Origin: Laguncularia racemosa
Taxonomy: Eukaryota > Streptophyta > Magnoliopsida > Myrtales > Combretaceae
Direction of reading: 5' to 3'
DNA: 64,000 bases
Assembly: GCA_037954665.1 (NCBI GenBank)
Contig: JBBMOL010000449.1
Span: 124,001 to 188,000 of the forward strand
The notes under the pieces were generated by a model. The model worked only from the letters and a program-made list of their open reading frames with translations. It ran no database searches and was not told the DNA's origin. This document shows positions 1-11,322 of this stretch, piece after piece; within the stretch, counting starts at the first letter, position 1, and every line of letters begins with the position of its first letter. The translations under genes and the position numbers were made by a program.

Positions 1-961
1 AGGCTCACGTCTCAAGAGCTTTAAGGCACAAGGAAATAATTTAGTACTCCAAGTAAAATTCATTAAATGAAGTACAAGCATAACTACTTCCAAGTAGATA
101 GAATTAAATTCAGCTACAAGTATTTAAGTAATTAGGTCAATTACTTTCACACTTTAATGATTTGTTTGAATTTTAAATTCTACTACTCAACCTTCCTTTT
201 CTTGCCATGGTTTCACACTACAAATAGCCACAATGTGCAACACCTCACCACACACACAAATGTACAATTTTACACCACCACTCGCTTCCCTTGATCACAA
301 TGCAAACACTCACCACCAATTCATACACCACTTGCAATCCCCTTCACTCAACACATATAAACACAACGCTACATGCACACCTTCTACTCACGGTGCAGCA
401 CACACACACATACACTTCCACACGTTGCACTCCCCTACCTCAACACAATTTTCCAAACCGCAACTTAATAAACAAGGCAGCAAAAAATTCAAAGGATCTC
501 ACTTATTGCAAATTTTTCCACAAATGGTAAGAAGCCACTTTCAAATTCAAATGAACACACAATAACTTCTATCACTTAATGTGTGTTTTTAAAAATAAAA
601 TAACTTCCATATAATCCACACAATTCAAATATGAAAAATTGTACAACTATACTCTTATTTCTAAAATCAACATGCAATGGATTACACTTCCACTTCCTTC
701 ACAAATGAGGTAATTTTCAAATTCTGAAATTTGAATCAATAATACACTTCTACTCTTATTCCATTTCATGAAAATTATCAACCATAAGGAGCTACAACAA
801 GTGTTTTAATTCAACTTCAACAAGTAGAAAATTCACTTCTCAATCAAGACAATTACACAACCTCAATTCATAACACACAATTTCGGATCACAAATTGAAG
901 AACCCTAATTGAATATGAAGATTAAGAAATCAATCAACACTACTCTCTTCTCTAAACTTGA
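1..961 (-). other. Leader (5' UTR) of D, no gene
   Basis: On the plus strand it is CA-rich and low in G. The small open frames in it (for example 233-565) are His/Thr/Pro-rich, have no counterpart in the homologous leader of A, and are composition artefacts. Confidence 0.7.
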
Positions 962-973
962 ACTCTGATACCA
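962..973 (-). other. Primer-binding site of D (initiator tRNA-Met type)
   Basis: The minus strand reads TGGTATCAGAGT five bases after the LTR end, which pairs with the 3' end of initiator tRNA-Met with one mismatch. This identifies the LTR at 979-1994 as a 5' LTR. Confidence 0.8.
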
Positions 974-978
974 AAAGA

Positions 979-1994
979 TGATGTGCCTAAAAGGGGGTTT
1001 AAGCACATGTAATTGGATCAATTGCAATCTTCAAATGACTAATCCAATTTCGGTTCAAAAGTTACAAGAATTGCATGAACCCTAATGTTGTAAGATGATC
1101 CGAATGTTATAGTTTTCGAGGAAACAATACTATAACGATGAAATCCTCAATTGCAACCCTAAACACACTTGAAATCCCACGTGATTAACAATCATCAACA
1201 ATAAAAAACAAGGTTGTGATCCTCCTTCCCAACAAGGTAATCAACGCCACAACATATAGCAAAATTGATGGTTAAAACAAATGCTAAAACCAATCAATTT
1301 TATAACATGATAGAATGATTTCAAATGAAATCAAAATCTAACCAAGAAAAATCCTAATCAACCCTAGATATAACTCACTAGTGATGATAAGGAAACACAA
1401 CAAAAGGGAATTGATATTACTCACAATTTCTCTTTGTTGCAACTCGCCACAATTTCAATTCTTAGTATTGAAATGGATAAGAGCAATTTGGATTTTAGGA
1501 AAAAACCCTAACCTCACACATGAAATGTGTTCTATTTCTGAAAATTTTGGCTCCCCCCTAAAAACCCTACTTAAGCAAGTATTTATGCTTGCTCCCTTTA
1601 GGGTTAAAAAGTCCACAAAATTACAACTATGCCACTTTTAAGGTAGCCAGTCTTAAAAGACAATTACAAGCAAATGAAAGTGTCCCAAAAGAAAGATTAC
1701 AACATAATAGTCCAAAGAAACAATTACAAATACAAAAATATTAAGAATCCTCAAAGAACTAATGCATTGAGGCAATGTCGATCACAGCAGGTCATTGGAT
1801 GAGAATCTGATGATGTCCCTTTGCGATCAACAAATGAAAGTCATTTGGCTTCCCGTGGAGAAATATTATTGTACCTGTAAGATTATTACTCAAATATTTA
1901 TTAGATAAAGAAATAAGGGTAAAATATGAGTGATTTGGATCATCATCCAAATCAAGTTCTGTAACCATCTAGGTTGCTGGAAAAATTCCCATCA
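979..1994 (-). repeat. 5' LTR of element D
   Basis: Read on the minus strand it begins TGATGGGAAT at 1994 and ends GGCACATCA at 979, 1016 bp. It matches the 3' LTR of A (21855-22863) and the LTR of K (58189-59196) along its length, with the same start, the same AAGTGGCATAGTTG block and the same TATAAATACTTGC stretch. That last stretch is probably the promoter TATA region (inference). Confidence 0.85.
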
Positions 1995-1999
1995 TGGAG

Positions 2000-2311
2000 G
2001 CTTAAGGATTTATGAGTAATATTAAATCCCTTACGTTGGTTCCAATTCATACTAGTGAGTCATATCTAGTACAAATTGGTTTGTTCTTATTATCACACCA
2101 TTTTTTGGGTTCATTTCTATTATTAGATTCAAGCCATTTTAGTGGAATTAGATCCTAAAGTGTGTTGTTATTTGTGATTACTCAATTGCTATTGGATTGT
2201 CCTTTATGTGGAAGCCTTTTATACTTAAGGGATTCATGCCATTTTTGTAAATTGGATATTGAATTGCTTCCATTTGATCTTTATATGTTCTTTAGCGAAT
2301 TAAACACATCA
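2000..2311 (+). repeat. LTR remnant E, plus strand, 3' part only
   Basis: The sequence follows the last third of the A-type LTR in plus orientation (GGCTTAAGG, TGAGTAATATTAAATC, CTAGTGAGTCATATCTAG) and ends ACACATCA at 2311. It is followed directly by the minus-strand gag of C, so it is the right end of a separate LTR or solo LTR inserted there. AACCC at 2312-2316 would be its TSD. Its left part is cut off by D and lies outside the window. Confidence 0.65.
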
Positions 2312-3042
2312 AACCCACATCTGATCATCAGTGTCTCAAACTCCTGCATATATTCGTCAATAGTTTTACCTCCCTATCTCAATGTCTAATGACGCATGAA
2401 TAACTCCTGTCTATAGTGCTTTAGTATAAACCTCCTCCTCATAACCCGTTTCATTCCTTACCAGGTATGTATCTCAGCCTCACCATCTCTTCGTCTACTA
2501 GCTACAAGATTCTTCTACCATAAGGCAGCATAGCTTGTAAACTCAACTGCTACAAGACAAACCTGAGTGTGATCATTAATTTCATAACACTCAAATAGTT
2601 CTTCTACCTTGTCCTCCTAATCTAAATAATCCTCTACAAAACCCCTTCCAAAAAATGAAGGCATCTGCAACTTTACATATTCCAAGCCTTGAGGTGACTT
2701 GAACTTACGGTTTGGGTAAGGCTCATTCTCAAAATTATCATCCTTTTCCTCCCTAAAAGCATGATAATCTCCTTCCATCTTCTTACCCCTATTTCCTCCA
2801 ACTGCTCCTTCCCTTCGTGCATTATGATGGGCTACCCAAGGTAGGGGTGCCTGTGGATTTGTCACTAATGGTTGTGGCAATGTCATTTGATCAACCCGTG
2901 TTGCTAATGTAGCAACAATAGTGGTGAGATCCTACAATTGTTCTTCTAGTGTTCTTTCACCTATAGCACAATGTCCTTGACCTCCTCTAACTTAACTGTT
3001 GGCCTCATTTCCAATCTCACCATTCACACTATCATTTGACAT
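2312..3042 (-). pseudogene. Gag of element C, broken N-terminal part
   Basis: The start is ATG at 3042-3040 (MSND...), the same start used by A and I. The frame carries the capsid segment GLEYVKLQMPS, then YLD-stop-EDKVE, FECYEI, EFTSYAALW and RRRDGEAEIHTW, and ends at IRCG where LTR E interrupts it. At least five in-frame TAG codons stand where related copies have Trp or Gln (for example YLDWED and LRQGG). The zinc knuckle and protease are missing from the window. Gag would form the virus-like particle; this copy cannot encode it. Confidence 0.8.
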
Positions 3043-3753
3043 GGTTTCTGAATTACACCTTGACAAATATATATATATATACATTTTATACTCACAGTCA
3101 CAATAACACATCACAACAACAACAACACACTTACACCCACGGTATACACACACTTCACACCAACACCTCCACGGTTCAACACACTTGCACCCATGGTATA
3201 CACACACTCCCACAAGATAGCACAACCTTAAGGATTAACACACCTTAAGGTACAATTACATACACAACTAAGCACCACACCCTCACGGCATCACTTGAGC
3301 CATGACACAAATTCACTTCAACAAAGTACAACTTCTTCAATGTTTAACACACTCTCCACGACATAAATGGTAAACACACTCCACATACAAAATCCCTTCA
3401 ACACTTAATTACACATACACAACACAACATCCACAATCATGGCACAAATGCTTCCAATCTCTATTTAAGGTGCATTCATAGAAATTTAATACACAATTAC
3501 TACACAACGGCAATTATGGAATCAAATTGAAATGACTTCCTAATCTTCCAAGCTAGGATCTCATGGCAAGAATGAGAAGAAAAAAAATTGCAAATCTGAA
3601 TTCCATAACTCTAATCCACAACAAGCAAGATAAACACGACACTATTCAACACAATGCCTTCAATTTCACTGCAAACAACAACAATTGCTAAATGGCACAA
3701 CAAGAACCCCAAATCCCTAAATTGAAAATCACGAATTACCTTGTCAAAACCAT
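3043..3753 (-). other. Leader of element C, no gene
   Basis: Non-coding sequence between PBS and gag, with a short TA microsatellite (about 3067-3082) and a CA/CAA-rich stretch on the plus strand. Open frames here are repetitive and unsupported. Confidence 0.6.
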
Positions 3754-3765
3754 GCTTTGATACCA
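3754..3765 (-). other. Primer-binding site of C (initiator tRNA-Met type)
   Basis: The minus strand reads TGGTATCAAAGC five bases inside the LTR end at 3771; one mismatch to the usual TGGTATCAGAGC. Confidence 0.75.
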
Positions 3766-3770
3766 AATTA

Positions 3771-4255
3771 TGATGTGCTTCAAAGTCATTTACAATAGTA
3801 AAACAAGGATGGAAGAAACAAGATAACAATTTCCAATCAAATTGGTGTGAACCCTAAATTGGAATTAAACCCTAATTGCGTGAAAATTGAGAGAGAATGA
3901 TAATCCTAATTGCTTACTAGATGTAACACACTAGTAGGAATTAGGAAATGGACTTGAAATCATTGATATTACACACAACAACAATAAGCTAACTCGCCAC
4001 AATTCTTAATGAATTAATAGGAGTGTTTAGGCGTAAAAAGAGAGAACTCTCCATGACAAAATGTAGCTGAAAATAAGTCCGAAAAGTCTCCCTCAATCCC
4101 CTCTTTTACGAGTTTTTACACCTATTCTAAATAAGGAAAAATTAACAAGACAAAATACTACATAAGTCGGTCCTCTTGGAGCAATTGCTAGCCGATTCTC
4201 CACGTCAATTGATAATAATGTATGGCCGGTTTTCTCTTGCTTTTTGTAGGTCCAA
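3771..4255 (-). repeat. 5' LTR of C, second part
   Basis: The LTR ends AAGCACATCA at 3771 on the minus strand. It shares blocks with the LTR of I at 39355-40027 (AACTCGCCACAA, AGCTGAAAATAAG), so C is close to I. It is interrupted by A at 4255/4256. Confidence 0.75.
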
Positions 4256-4588
4256 TGATGGGAAATTTTCAAGCACCACCTATGCTTTCAGAACTAGATT
4301 TGGCTGATGATCTAAATCGCTCATATTTTACTTCATATCTTTTTATCTAATAAATATTTGAGAAATAATCTTACAGGTACAATAATAATTCTCCATGGGA
4401 TGCTAATATGTCCTACACTAGTTAATGGCCACAGGACATCGTCAGATTTGCAATCAAAGGCCCGCTGCGATTGTTTCCATTTCGAAGCATTGGCTCGTGA
4501 AGAGTTATGATATTTTGTACTTTGTAATTGTTCTATGGACTATTTTATGTTGTATTTTCTTTTGGGACACTTTCATTTTGATTGTAAT
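4256..4588 (+). repeat. 5' LTR of A, first part
   Basis: It begins TGATGGGAAA and follows the first 333 bp of the 3' LTR at 21855. It stops in ATTGTAAT, where B is inserted; the next bases of the 3' LTR (TTCCATTTAGG) reappear at 17203. Confidence 0.9.
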
Positions 4589-6017
4589 TGGTGTTGAACA
4601 TAATCACATAAATTTTAAAAATCCTTTTCTACGACTCTCTGTTACGATCAATAAGGCAAGTGCACCTATCGATTGTAATAGTATAGAATTGTGTTCAGGT
4701 ATCGTTTCCTCAGGGATCAGCAAGTACCAATAATAACTCTAAACCGACTATCTAACTGCACAAATTTGAGAGATTCAGCTTAAATTAAAAACACTTAACA
4801 AAATCTAAAGCAATTAAAACTAACACGATAAATTAAAATCACTAAATTTAATACTTAAGAACATACCCTACCCTAACTACTTCTCTAATTATCATGTAAC
4901 TTTACCCTTTTTATAAATCAATTAACAAATAGTGATTATCTCTGAACCGCGAAGTATCTAACACTAAGCCAATGTTCTTCCTAGATTCATTAGCTCCTAA
5001 GCCTAATCGCATTGATAAAGATTCCTCTTTTATCAAAAATCGATTAGAATTGCATTAACACTCTTGAACCCTCAATTAGATCGAATTATCTAATTTAATC
5101 TAATACGGAAAATTTATGTTCTCTATCCCTAGATTACATATGAATTCCTTTATTCATGTAAGATCTATTCAAACAAGAGATTTTCTAATCATCTTCTAAG
5201 AAATCAATGCAAATTCAATGTTGGCCATACATCAAATTAACAAAACATAATGAATAACATGAATAAACTCAGAGATTTCCACTATTCATTAACTATAAAA
5301 TTAGTCCAATGTTACGTGACAATTAGAGTTCGAAAGGTTCGGGTATGAAATAAACTAGCCACTCATGGTTTTCAAGATACAACTCAATGAAAATCCCCTG
5401 TGCATAAACCCTTCAGAAGATGAAGATGAATCCGTTGATGTTGCTTTCCTCTCATAATTCTTTTCAAGCGTTTTGTCTTCCTTCGTATTTTTTTTTATCT
5501 CCCTCCGGTGTCCTCCTTTCCCCTCTGGAAAAATGAGAATATATATATACATGGAAGCCTAAAAATCTCCTGAAATGGCCAACTTTTTTTTTAAGCACAC
5601 GGTCTTGACACACGGCTTATACACGGCCGTGCCTTTGAATAGTGTCAGTAAAACCCATGCAAATAACACACGACCGTGTCTCAGACCCTGTACTCAATCG
5701 TGTATGCTTCTGTGGATTTTCCAAGCTCAACATACGGCCGTGCCTTCAACCGTGCGTTCAACCGTGTGTGCTTCTATGGGCGTGTTTCCTTGACACACGG
5801 CCATGCTCTTCCCCTATTCCTTCCAAAAAGCATTTTTCTTCGTGTTTTCTTATCCGATCTCAATCCAAGTTAATATCTTCTCTCAAAATAGTGGTCTTCA
5901 GTCCTGAAACTGAAATATTTTTTTCTTTTTAGTATCAAAACTCTTCAAAATAACATCAATTTATTACATATACCACTAGAATTCATCAGAAATACAAGTG
6001 TTAATTTGTACTTATCA
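4589..6017 (-). repeat. 3' LTR of B
   Basis: 1429 bp, bounded by TG at 4589 and CA at 6017 on the plus strand. It matches 15718-17197. At about 5594-5815 it carries an array of CACGGCCGTG-like palindromes with fewer units than the other LTR. Confidence 0.9.
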
Positions 6018-6031
6018 AACCCCTCCACACT
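6018..6031 (-). other. Polypurine tract of B
   Basis: The minus strand reads AGTGTGGAGGGGTT immediately before the 3' LTR. H has a similar tract (AGTGTGGGGATGT). Confidence 0.8.
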
Positions 6032-7753
6032 TAAGCGTTTGCTTGTCCTCAAGTAGAATAAAGCTAAAGAAAAACCAAGGACAAAATTTTCATTAACTCA
6101 ACAATCAAGAACTTCTTTTCACATCATTGATTCTCATGATATACCTCCATACTATGCAATCTCTACTCAATCCTACCATTAGTTGTTTACAAAATACAAA
6201 TACCAGAATTCTCAAGACTAATCCAAGTGACTTAAACTAGTACTCTCATCATTTAAACATAAATTCCCAAAAGTGAAACTTAACAAAGATCAATACCAGT
6301 AAAGTATAGTATACTTCCCTCTTAACCACTCCTATAAGTAATGCAATAAAGAGTAAAGGTACATTATATCTACTTATCTCCTAGATTTCCCTTTTCTTTT
6401 ATCCTTTTAAACAAGATTGGGAGATTTTCCATTCAGTACTTTACTTAGTTAACTGACTCATGTAGCGAACTTTCAATCAATAATCCCGAGCTCATCACTC
6501 AAGTTAACAGACTTTATCCCCTCAGCGTAGAGGGTGTCCCTCAAATTTACTTGTTCGAGTTAAGTCAACTATCTATTTTTTATTTATTTATCCTTTCAAC
6601 TAAAATGGTTTCCTCGGTCAGTAAGTCCCAAACCAGACAATCTTAGGCTACTAGGTTTTAAGATACCCCTTCAAACCTCTACCATCTCAATTGAATTAAT
6701 TTTCCATTAATTTCTAATTCAGCTTAATTAAGTTCGGTTTTCTCATACTTTTCTCACGACCCTTGTAGCGAGCTTTCAACCATTGATCTCGAGTTCGTCA
6801 CCCAAGTCAATAGATGTTATTCCCTCGAAAGGGTACCCCTCAGGCTTAATTACTCGTGTCTATGAGGCCCACTTCTGAACTTTTTGTTTTTTTCAAATTC
6901 ATTACTCCTAAAGTTCTCAGTTCCAATAATTGCGAAAAGGGATCACCAAGCTACAAGTATCATCTACTCCTTTACTCAGAATTACAAAACTCACATTAAT
7001 AGCAAAAGAAAAAGCATACTAAACTTACTAGTGACCTTAATCCACTCCCAATTCTTGAAATAAATGCTTAAATAACAAGTAATTCTCTTCCCTTGGATTT
7101 CAACTCGTAATTCTAGCAAAGTATTTATAAAACAAGATAAGAGAGTAAAAATTTTCAAAATTCCCAAAACTTTTCCTCTTAGTAAATCATATAACTAAAT
7201 CTCAGCAATTCTTGATTGTCAGTAATTCATTAAATACATCTTAAGCGAGGAAACTTTTGAATTTTGATTCATTAACACTTATATTTCATATAACTTCCTT
7301 TACTCAAATCCCTCCCCCATACTTAGAGTTAGACATTGTCCCCAATGTCTACATTGAACTACACAACAAGGAAGGAAAATGGAAATAAAGGTGAAAGAGA
7401 ATAGGACTCCCCTGGATCAAAATCAGAATTGCGCTTCCAGCATCCACTTTTCAGAAGTGACTCAAATCATTAACATTCATGCGCACCGACCATGATTCCT
7501 TGAAAAGTACACTAAACATGTAGCATCCCCAACCTTCTCATGAAACTAAAGTCATGTACTCCACCAATCTAACAAAATCTCTGAAATGAAAAACCAAAAA
7601 CCAAAAGAAAAAGATAAAAGCATAAAGAAAGAACAATAAAAGCATTTAGAAATATCATCCATCCCTGTTTAAATACAAAGTTTTGGCAGAAACAAAATAT
7701 AAATGAAATCCCACAGAAGGGATTCCAAATAGTTAAGTCCCAACAATTATCCT
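6032..7753 (-). other. 3' non-coding region of B with a 100-bp direct repeat
   Basis: No gene is seen. About 100 bp at 6458-6560 recurs diverged at 6768-6870 (GTAGCGA.CTTTCAA, then a GAG.TC.TCAC.CAAGT block, then CCCTC...GGGT). H carries related wording in the same place (about 42135-42235), so this region is an inherited part of the lineage, function unknown. Confidence 0.6.
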
Positions 7754-9002
7754 TTAATCCTCATCCCCATTGTCCGAATCATCTTGATGTTCGCCTTCTT
7801 CCTATTGAAGAGAAGAACCTAGGACTCGTGTATGTAGATCGACCCAGACGTCCTCATCGCTAGAATAGCTGCAAGATGCGAAGTCTATCCCAAGCGTCTC
7901 ACTTAGCTTGGTAAAACGGTTCCAAAGGAACAGTTTTAACTTGTTCTACTTCTTAATCATCCTCTGTTGCTCCTCCTACATGGACTGAACCTTAGTAGAT
8001 AATTCCCGAAGAAGCTCAGCTGATGACCTCCTTACTCTTGGTTCCTATGGCTCATCCTCTTGAATCTCAGCCTCCTCTTGCCCCTTAGGAATAGGATCTC
8101 CTTCTAATTCAGCAAACTCATTCCCAGCTTCCTCCCGCTGTGGAACCCTATGCCCCTAGCTGATAATAGGCCCATCCGTTAAGTGCACTAACAGTCCCAC
8201 ACAGTCACCGGGTTGCCGAACAGGAAATAACTCTAAGTTCCTCAAAATGCGTGTTATCCATGTTCCTACGAAGACACCTAGACTCCCAGCCTCAAATTGG
8301 CGGAGTATGCAAAATGCAGTGAATACCCCTACATTCACCCTGGTGTGAGAATCCATGCTCCATAATTGAAAGACATCATAGGCGTTCACCACACCCCAGA
8401 ATCCGTGCGCCCCATAGTGGAGCGAGCAAAAATGTAGTGTAGTACCCGGTAAGACAGCTGACTAAAGGAAGACCCCTTCATAGAGAAGCATTATATGGTA
8501 GTCTACCTAATCTGCTCCAATAATCGTTGGGTCGAAATCCTCGAGGAAATGACACAGGGAGTTGGCGAAATTCTTGGCTTTAGAGGAAAGGAGGATCATA
8601 AAGATCCATTGCCGCAATGAAGTCCGTCATAGAATATCGCCAATAATCTCCCATAGCAAAAAATTCTACCTCATTGTCCAATCCTGTGCTAATGCCATCC
8701 CGAATAGTAAAAGTAAAGATAAAAGTGAGTGTGATCTCTTTATAAATCTTCTCCTCAATGGCAAAAAGATTCCACTAGGCTTGATCTTGAAGAAGCTCCT
8801 CACATGCATCCCTAATACTAAAACGTTCTAACACTTCCTAATCAATCACAACGTTGGGTCGAATAATTTTTGAGTTTTTGAACTCGTCATAGATGGGTTT
8901 CTTCTCTTGTTTCATGCCAACCGGATAACGAGATGCTCCCCTACTACTACTTGCTTCATTTGATCTTTTTCTCTTTTGTGCTACTGTCTTCTTACGAGTC
9001 AT
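7754..9002 (-). pseudogene. Extra ORF of B downstream of integrase (Athila-type, env position)
   Basis: The start is ATG 9002-9000 (MTRKKTVAQKRKRSNEASSSRGAS), a basic Ser-rich N-terminus. Reading on through stops and frame changes it gives a folded-looking middle (AYDVFQLWSMDSHTRVNVG...LRQFEAGSLGVFVGTWITRIL, 8156-8392), then an acidic tail (EEAGNEFAELEGDPIP) and a helical C-terminus ending DDSDNGDED-stop at 7754. Its place between integrase and PPT is where Athila elements carry an env-like ORF of unproven function. I see no signal peptide or convincing membrane helix, so I do not call it an envelope. At least four in-frame stops. Confidence 0.6.
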
Positions 9003-9169
9003 CTGAATAAGAAAATAAAGAAAATGCTCATAACTTCGACCAAACAACTTAATACATCTAAAAATATATATATGAATTATAGCACAATAAGTTGTAATAA
9101 TGATGAGGAATGGCCATGCATGAGGGAATACGGACTAAAATCAGAGGAAGAAGAGCAAAAAGAATCTAA

Positions 9170-9960
9170 TAATTAAACACGCGCCCGTGTATTGTGACAT
9201 GCACGGGCATGTCTTTCGCAGAAATGCTTCCCTCCACCGTTCAGAACTACACACCCAAGGAAATGGCCGTGTAAAACCCATTTTGCACAAAATCATCGAT
9301 AATAAGCTAATAACCACCCACCATGTAACCTAATAACAACCTAGGTTCCACAAAAATTTGCAAAACAAGAATACAAAACCTAGGTTTTAAGGTAAACATG
9401 GAAATTGTGCAAAATACGTCTTGAATCCTAGTATAAATAAGTAAAAACATGAGAAAATATCAATACTAGGAAAGAATCAATCGAAAGATGCAAAAGCCCC
9501 TTGAGAAAACTCTAATTACCCTCAAAATCATGCATGAAGTGCTATGTAATCCAAAAAACTTAAATGAATGGAGGAAAAATTGCATATTAAAGAAGAATCG
9601 AGGGAGAAATCTTACCTTTATCGCCTGAAATGGATCCTAGAATGCATAAAACAGAGGATGGAGAAGGAGTTAATTGATATGGAGAGGATAGTTCAAAATG
9701 AAAATAAAAATCGGAGGGTTTCGAAATAAAAGAACTGGCCATGCTAGAAAGGTATGGTCTGATACATGGCCATATATACGGCTATGTGTCCGTGTTTTTG
9801 TTTTTTTTTAAATAAACTCAGATACACGGTCAACTACACGGGCATGTGTTCGCCCGTGTGGTTTCTCCCAAACACACGCCCATGGTACATGGCCGTGTGT
9901 CATGGGCGTGTATCATTCTGTGGATTTTTTTTTCTCCATACACGGCCGTATATTCCCATG
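9170..9960 (-). repeat. Cluster of CACGGCCGTG/CACGCCCGTG palindromes in the B internal region
   Basis: Between integrase and the extra ORF lies non-coding sequence with many copies of GC-rich palindromes in AT-rich surroundings, densest at 9180-9260 and 9735-9955. Near 9920-9955 the order TTCTGTGGATTT, CTCCATACACGGCCGT is the one found in the LTRs of G. Confidence 0.7.
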
Positions 9961-10119
9961 AAACTTGTAAATTGTTCAACTTACCTCCTTTTTGCATGCC
10001 CCACTCTTCCTTCATGCATTAGATCCGCAAAAGAAGGAATTTCCTGCCAAGTTAATGCCAAAAATAATAGAGAATAATTGAATGGATTAAACAAAGAAAA
10101 ACATACCTAAAGAAATGCA

Positions 10120-10143
10120 TGGGTTGCCTCCCATCAAGCGCTT
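10120..10143 (-). other. Conserved motif after integrase of B (AAGCGCTTGATGGGAGGCAA)
   Basis: The minus strand reads AAGCGCTTGATGGGAGGCAA and then CCCA. The same motif, with small changes, lies at 42928-42951 in H after its gag-protease ORF. I recall it as a common landmark downstream of pol in Athila/Tat elements; its role is unknown to me. Confidence 0.65.
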
Positions 10144-10260
10144 TTGGTTAACGTCGTTTGCTCGACGGATTGAGATTACATTTGATCAATTCACAAGAGG
10201 ATGGAGTCTAAACTCCTCTTAGACCTCTTTTTCCCCTTGAGTCCCGAAGTACAACTTCAA

Positions 10261-11320
10261 TCATTGCCCATTTACCTTGAAGGTATGTCCATTCGGATGT
10301 TCCAATTCCACCGCTCCATGAGGAGAGACTTTTACAACTTTAAATGGCCCAAACCACTTTGATCTCAACTTGCCCGGGAAAAGTTTTAGTCGCGAATTAA
10401 ATAAGAGAACATGATCTCCCTCATGGAATTGTTTCGGATGATGAATCAACATATCATGATACCTCTTCATCTTCTCCTTATAAACTCGCATGTTGTCGTA
10501 AGCTATTGCATGCCATTGATCAAGTTCGTTCAGCTAAAACATCCTCTTCTTACTAGCGGCCTCTAAATCTATGTTAAGAGTACGCAAAGCCCAAAGAGCT
10601 CTATGTTCTAGCTCTACCGGTAGGTGGCAAGCTTTCCTAAAAACTAGTCGGTATGGAGTGGTGCCTAAGGGAGTTTTGAAGGCTGTCCTATAGGCCAACA
10701 ATGCATCGTCCAATTTTTCTGACCAATCCCTTCGGTGATGCTCCACTATCTTTTCTAGAATCTTTTTCAATTCACAGTTTGAAACTTCTACTTGACCACT
10801 CATTTGAGGGTGATAGGGGGTTGTTAATCTATGGGTGACACCATATCGCTTTAGCACTTTCTCCAATTGCACATTACAAAAATGTGTTCCCCTATCACTA
10901 ATTAAAGCCCGTGGTGCTCCAAACCTAGAGAAACGTTTCTTCAAGAACTTCACCACTACTCTGGTGTCATTGGTGGGCAAAGCTTGGGCCTCTACCCATT
11001 TAGACACATAATCCACCACCACGAGTATATACTTATTCCCGAAAGAATTGAGGAAGGGTCCCATGAAATCAATTCACCACACGTCGAAGATCTCACACTC
11101 CAATATGAAATTCTAGGGCATCTCATCACGTTTAGACATATTCCCCACACGTTGGCACTTGTCACAAGTCTTCACAAAATTGAAGGAATCTTTGAATATA
11201 GTTGGCCAATAAAATCTGGATTCCAAAATCTTGTGGGCTGTTCGATTCACACTATAATGACCACTAGTTAGCCTGGTGTGACAGTGCTTTAAAATCTCCT
11301 GTCCTTCTTGCTCGGTTACA
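10261..11320 (-). pseudogene. Integrase of B
   Basis: Minus strand from about 11320: an HHCC zinc-binding segment (HCHTRLTSGHY... CDKCQ), then the catalytic core with all three acidic residues present: Asp in IDFMGPF (about 11065), Asp in ISDRGTHF, and Glu in GQVEVSN. The C-terminal part (10261-10491) has the beta-rich VLLFNSRLKLFPGKLRSKW motif and no chromodomain. Integrase would insert the cDNA into the chromosome. A TGA replaces the Trp before IDFMGPF, and another stop separates the core from the C-terminal part, all in one frame. Otherwise well preserved. Confidence 0.85.
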
Positions 11321-11322
11321 CA

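Larger units (their letters stand above)
1..1994 (-). mobile_element. Element D: 5' end of a gag-protease-type LTR retrotransposon (runs off the left edge)
   Basis: This is the 5' LTR (979-1994), primer-binding site and leader of a minus-strand element; the rest lies left of the window. The leader at 1-960 is recognisable as the reverse complement of the leader of element A at about 17895-19010, including the shared stretch ending in an ACGTGAGC-type sequence. D sits in the plus-strand LTR remnant E; the 5 bp right of it (1995-1999, TGGAG) would be its TSD, but the matching copy is outside the window. No coding sequence of D is visible, so whether it has pol cannot be told. Confidence 0.8.
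2312..4255 (-). mobile_element. Element C, inner part: gag fragment, leader, PBS and part of the 5' LTR
   Basis: C runs on the minus strand: 5' LTR (22864-23087 continuing at 4250-3771 after removing A), PBS, leader and gag. It is cut at 2312 by LTR E; the rest of gag and everything downstream would lie left of the window. A inserted in its 5' LTR and duplicated TCCAA (4251-4255 and 22864-22868). The bases right of the LTR (23088-23092, CAAAC) would be the TSD of C itself. Confidence 0.8.

Noticed and set aside
233..565. 110-residue His/Thr/Pro-rich open frame
   Set aside because: It lies in the CA-rich leader of D; the homologous leader of A (18369-18863 region) does not keep the frame.
1381..1641. 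86-residue plus-strand open frame
   Set aside because: Antisense inside the LTR of D; absent from the other LTR copies of the family.
5676..5932. Repetitive open frames over the palindrome array in the B LTR
   Set aside because: They come from the 63-bp tandem units (RAFNRAFNRV pattern) and are not kept between the two LTRs.
8562..8831. 89-residue plus-strand open frame
   Set aside because: Antisense shadow of the extra ORF of B, which has recognisable composition and a continuous trail on the minus strand.
7754..9002. Envelope gene, making B an endogenous retrovirus
   Set aside because: Position fits, but no signal peptide, membrane helix or cleavage site could be read.
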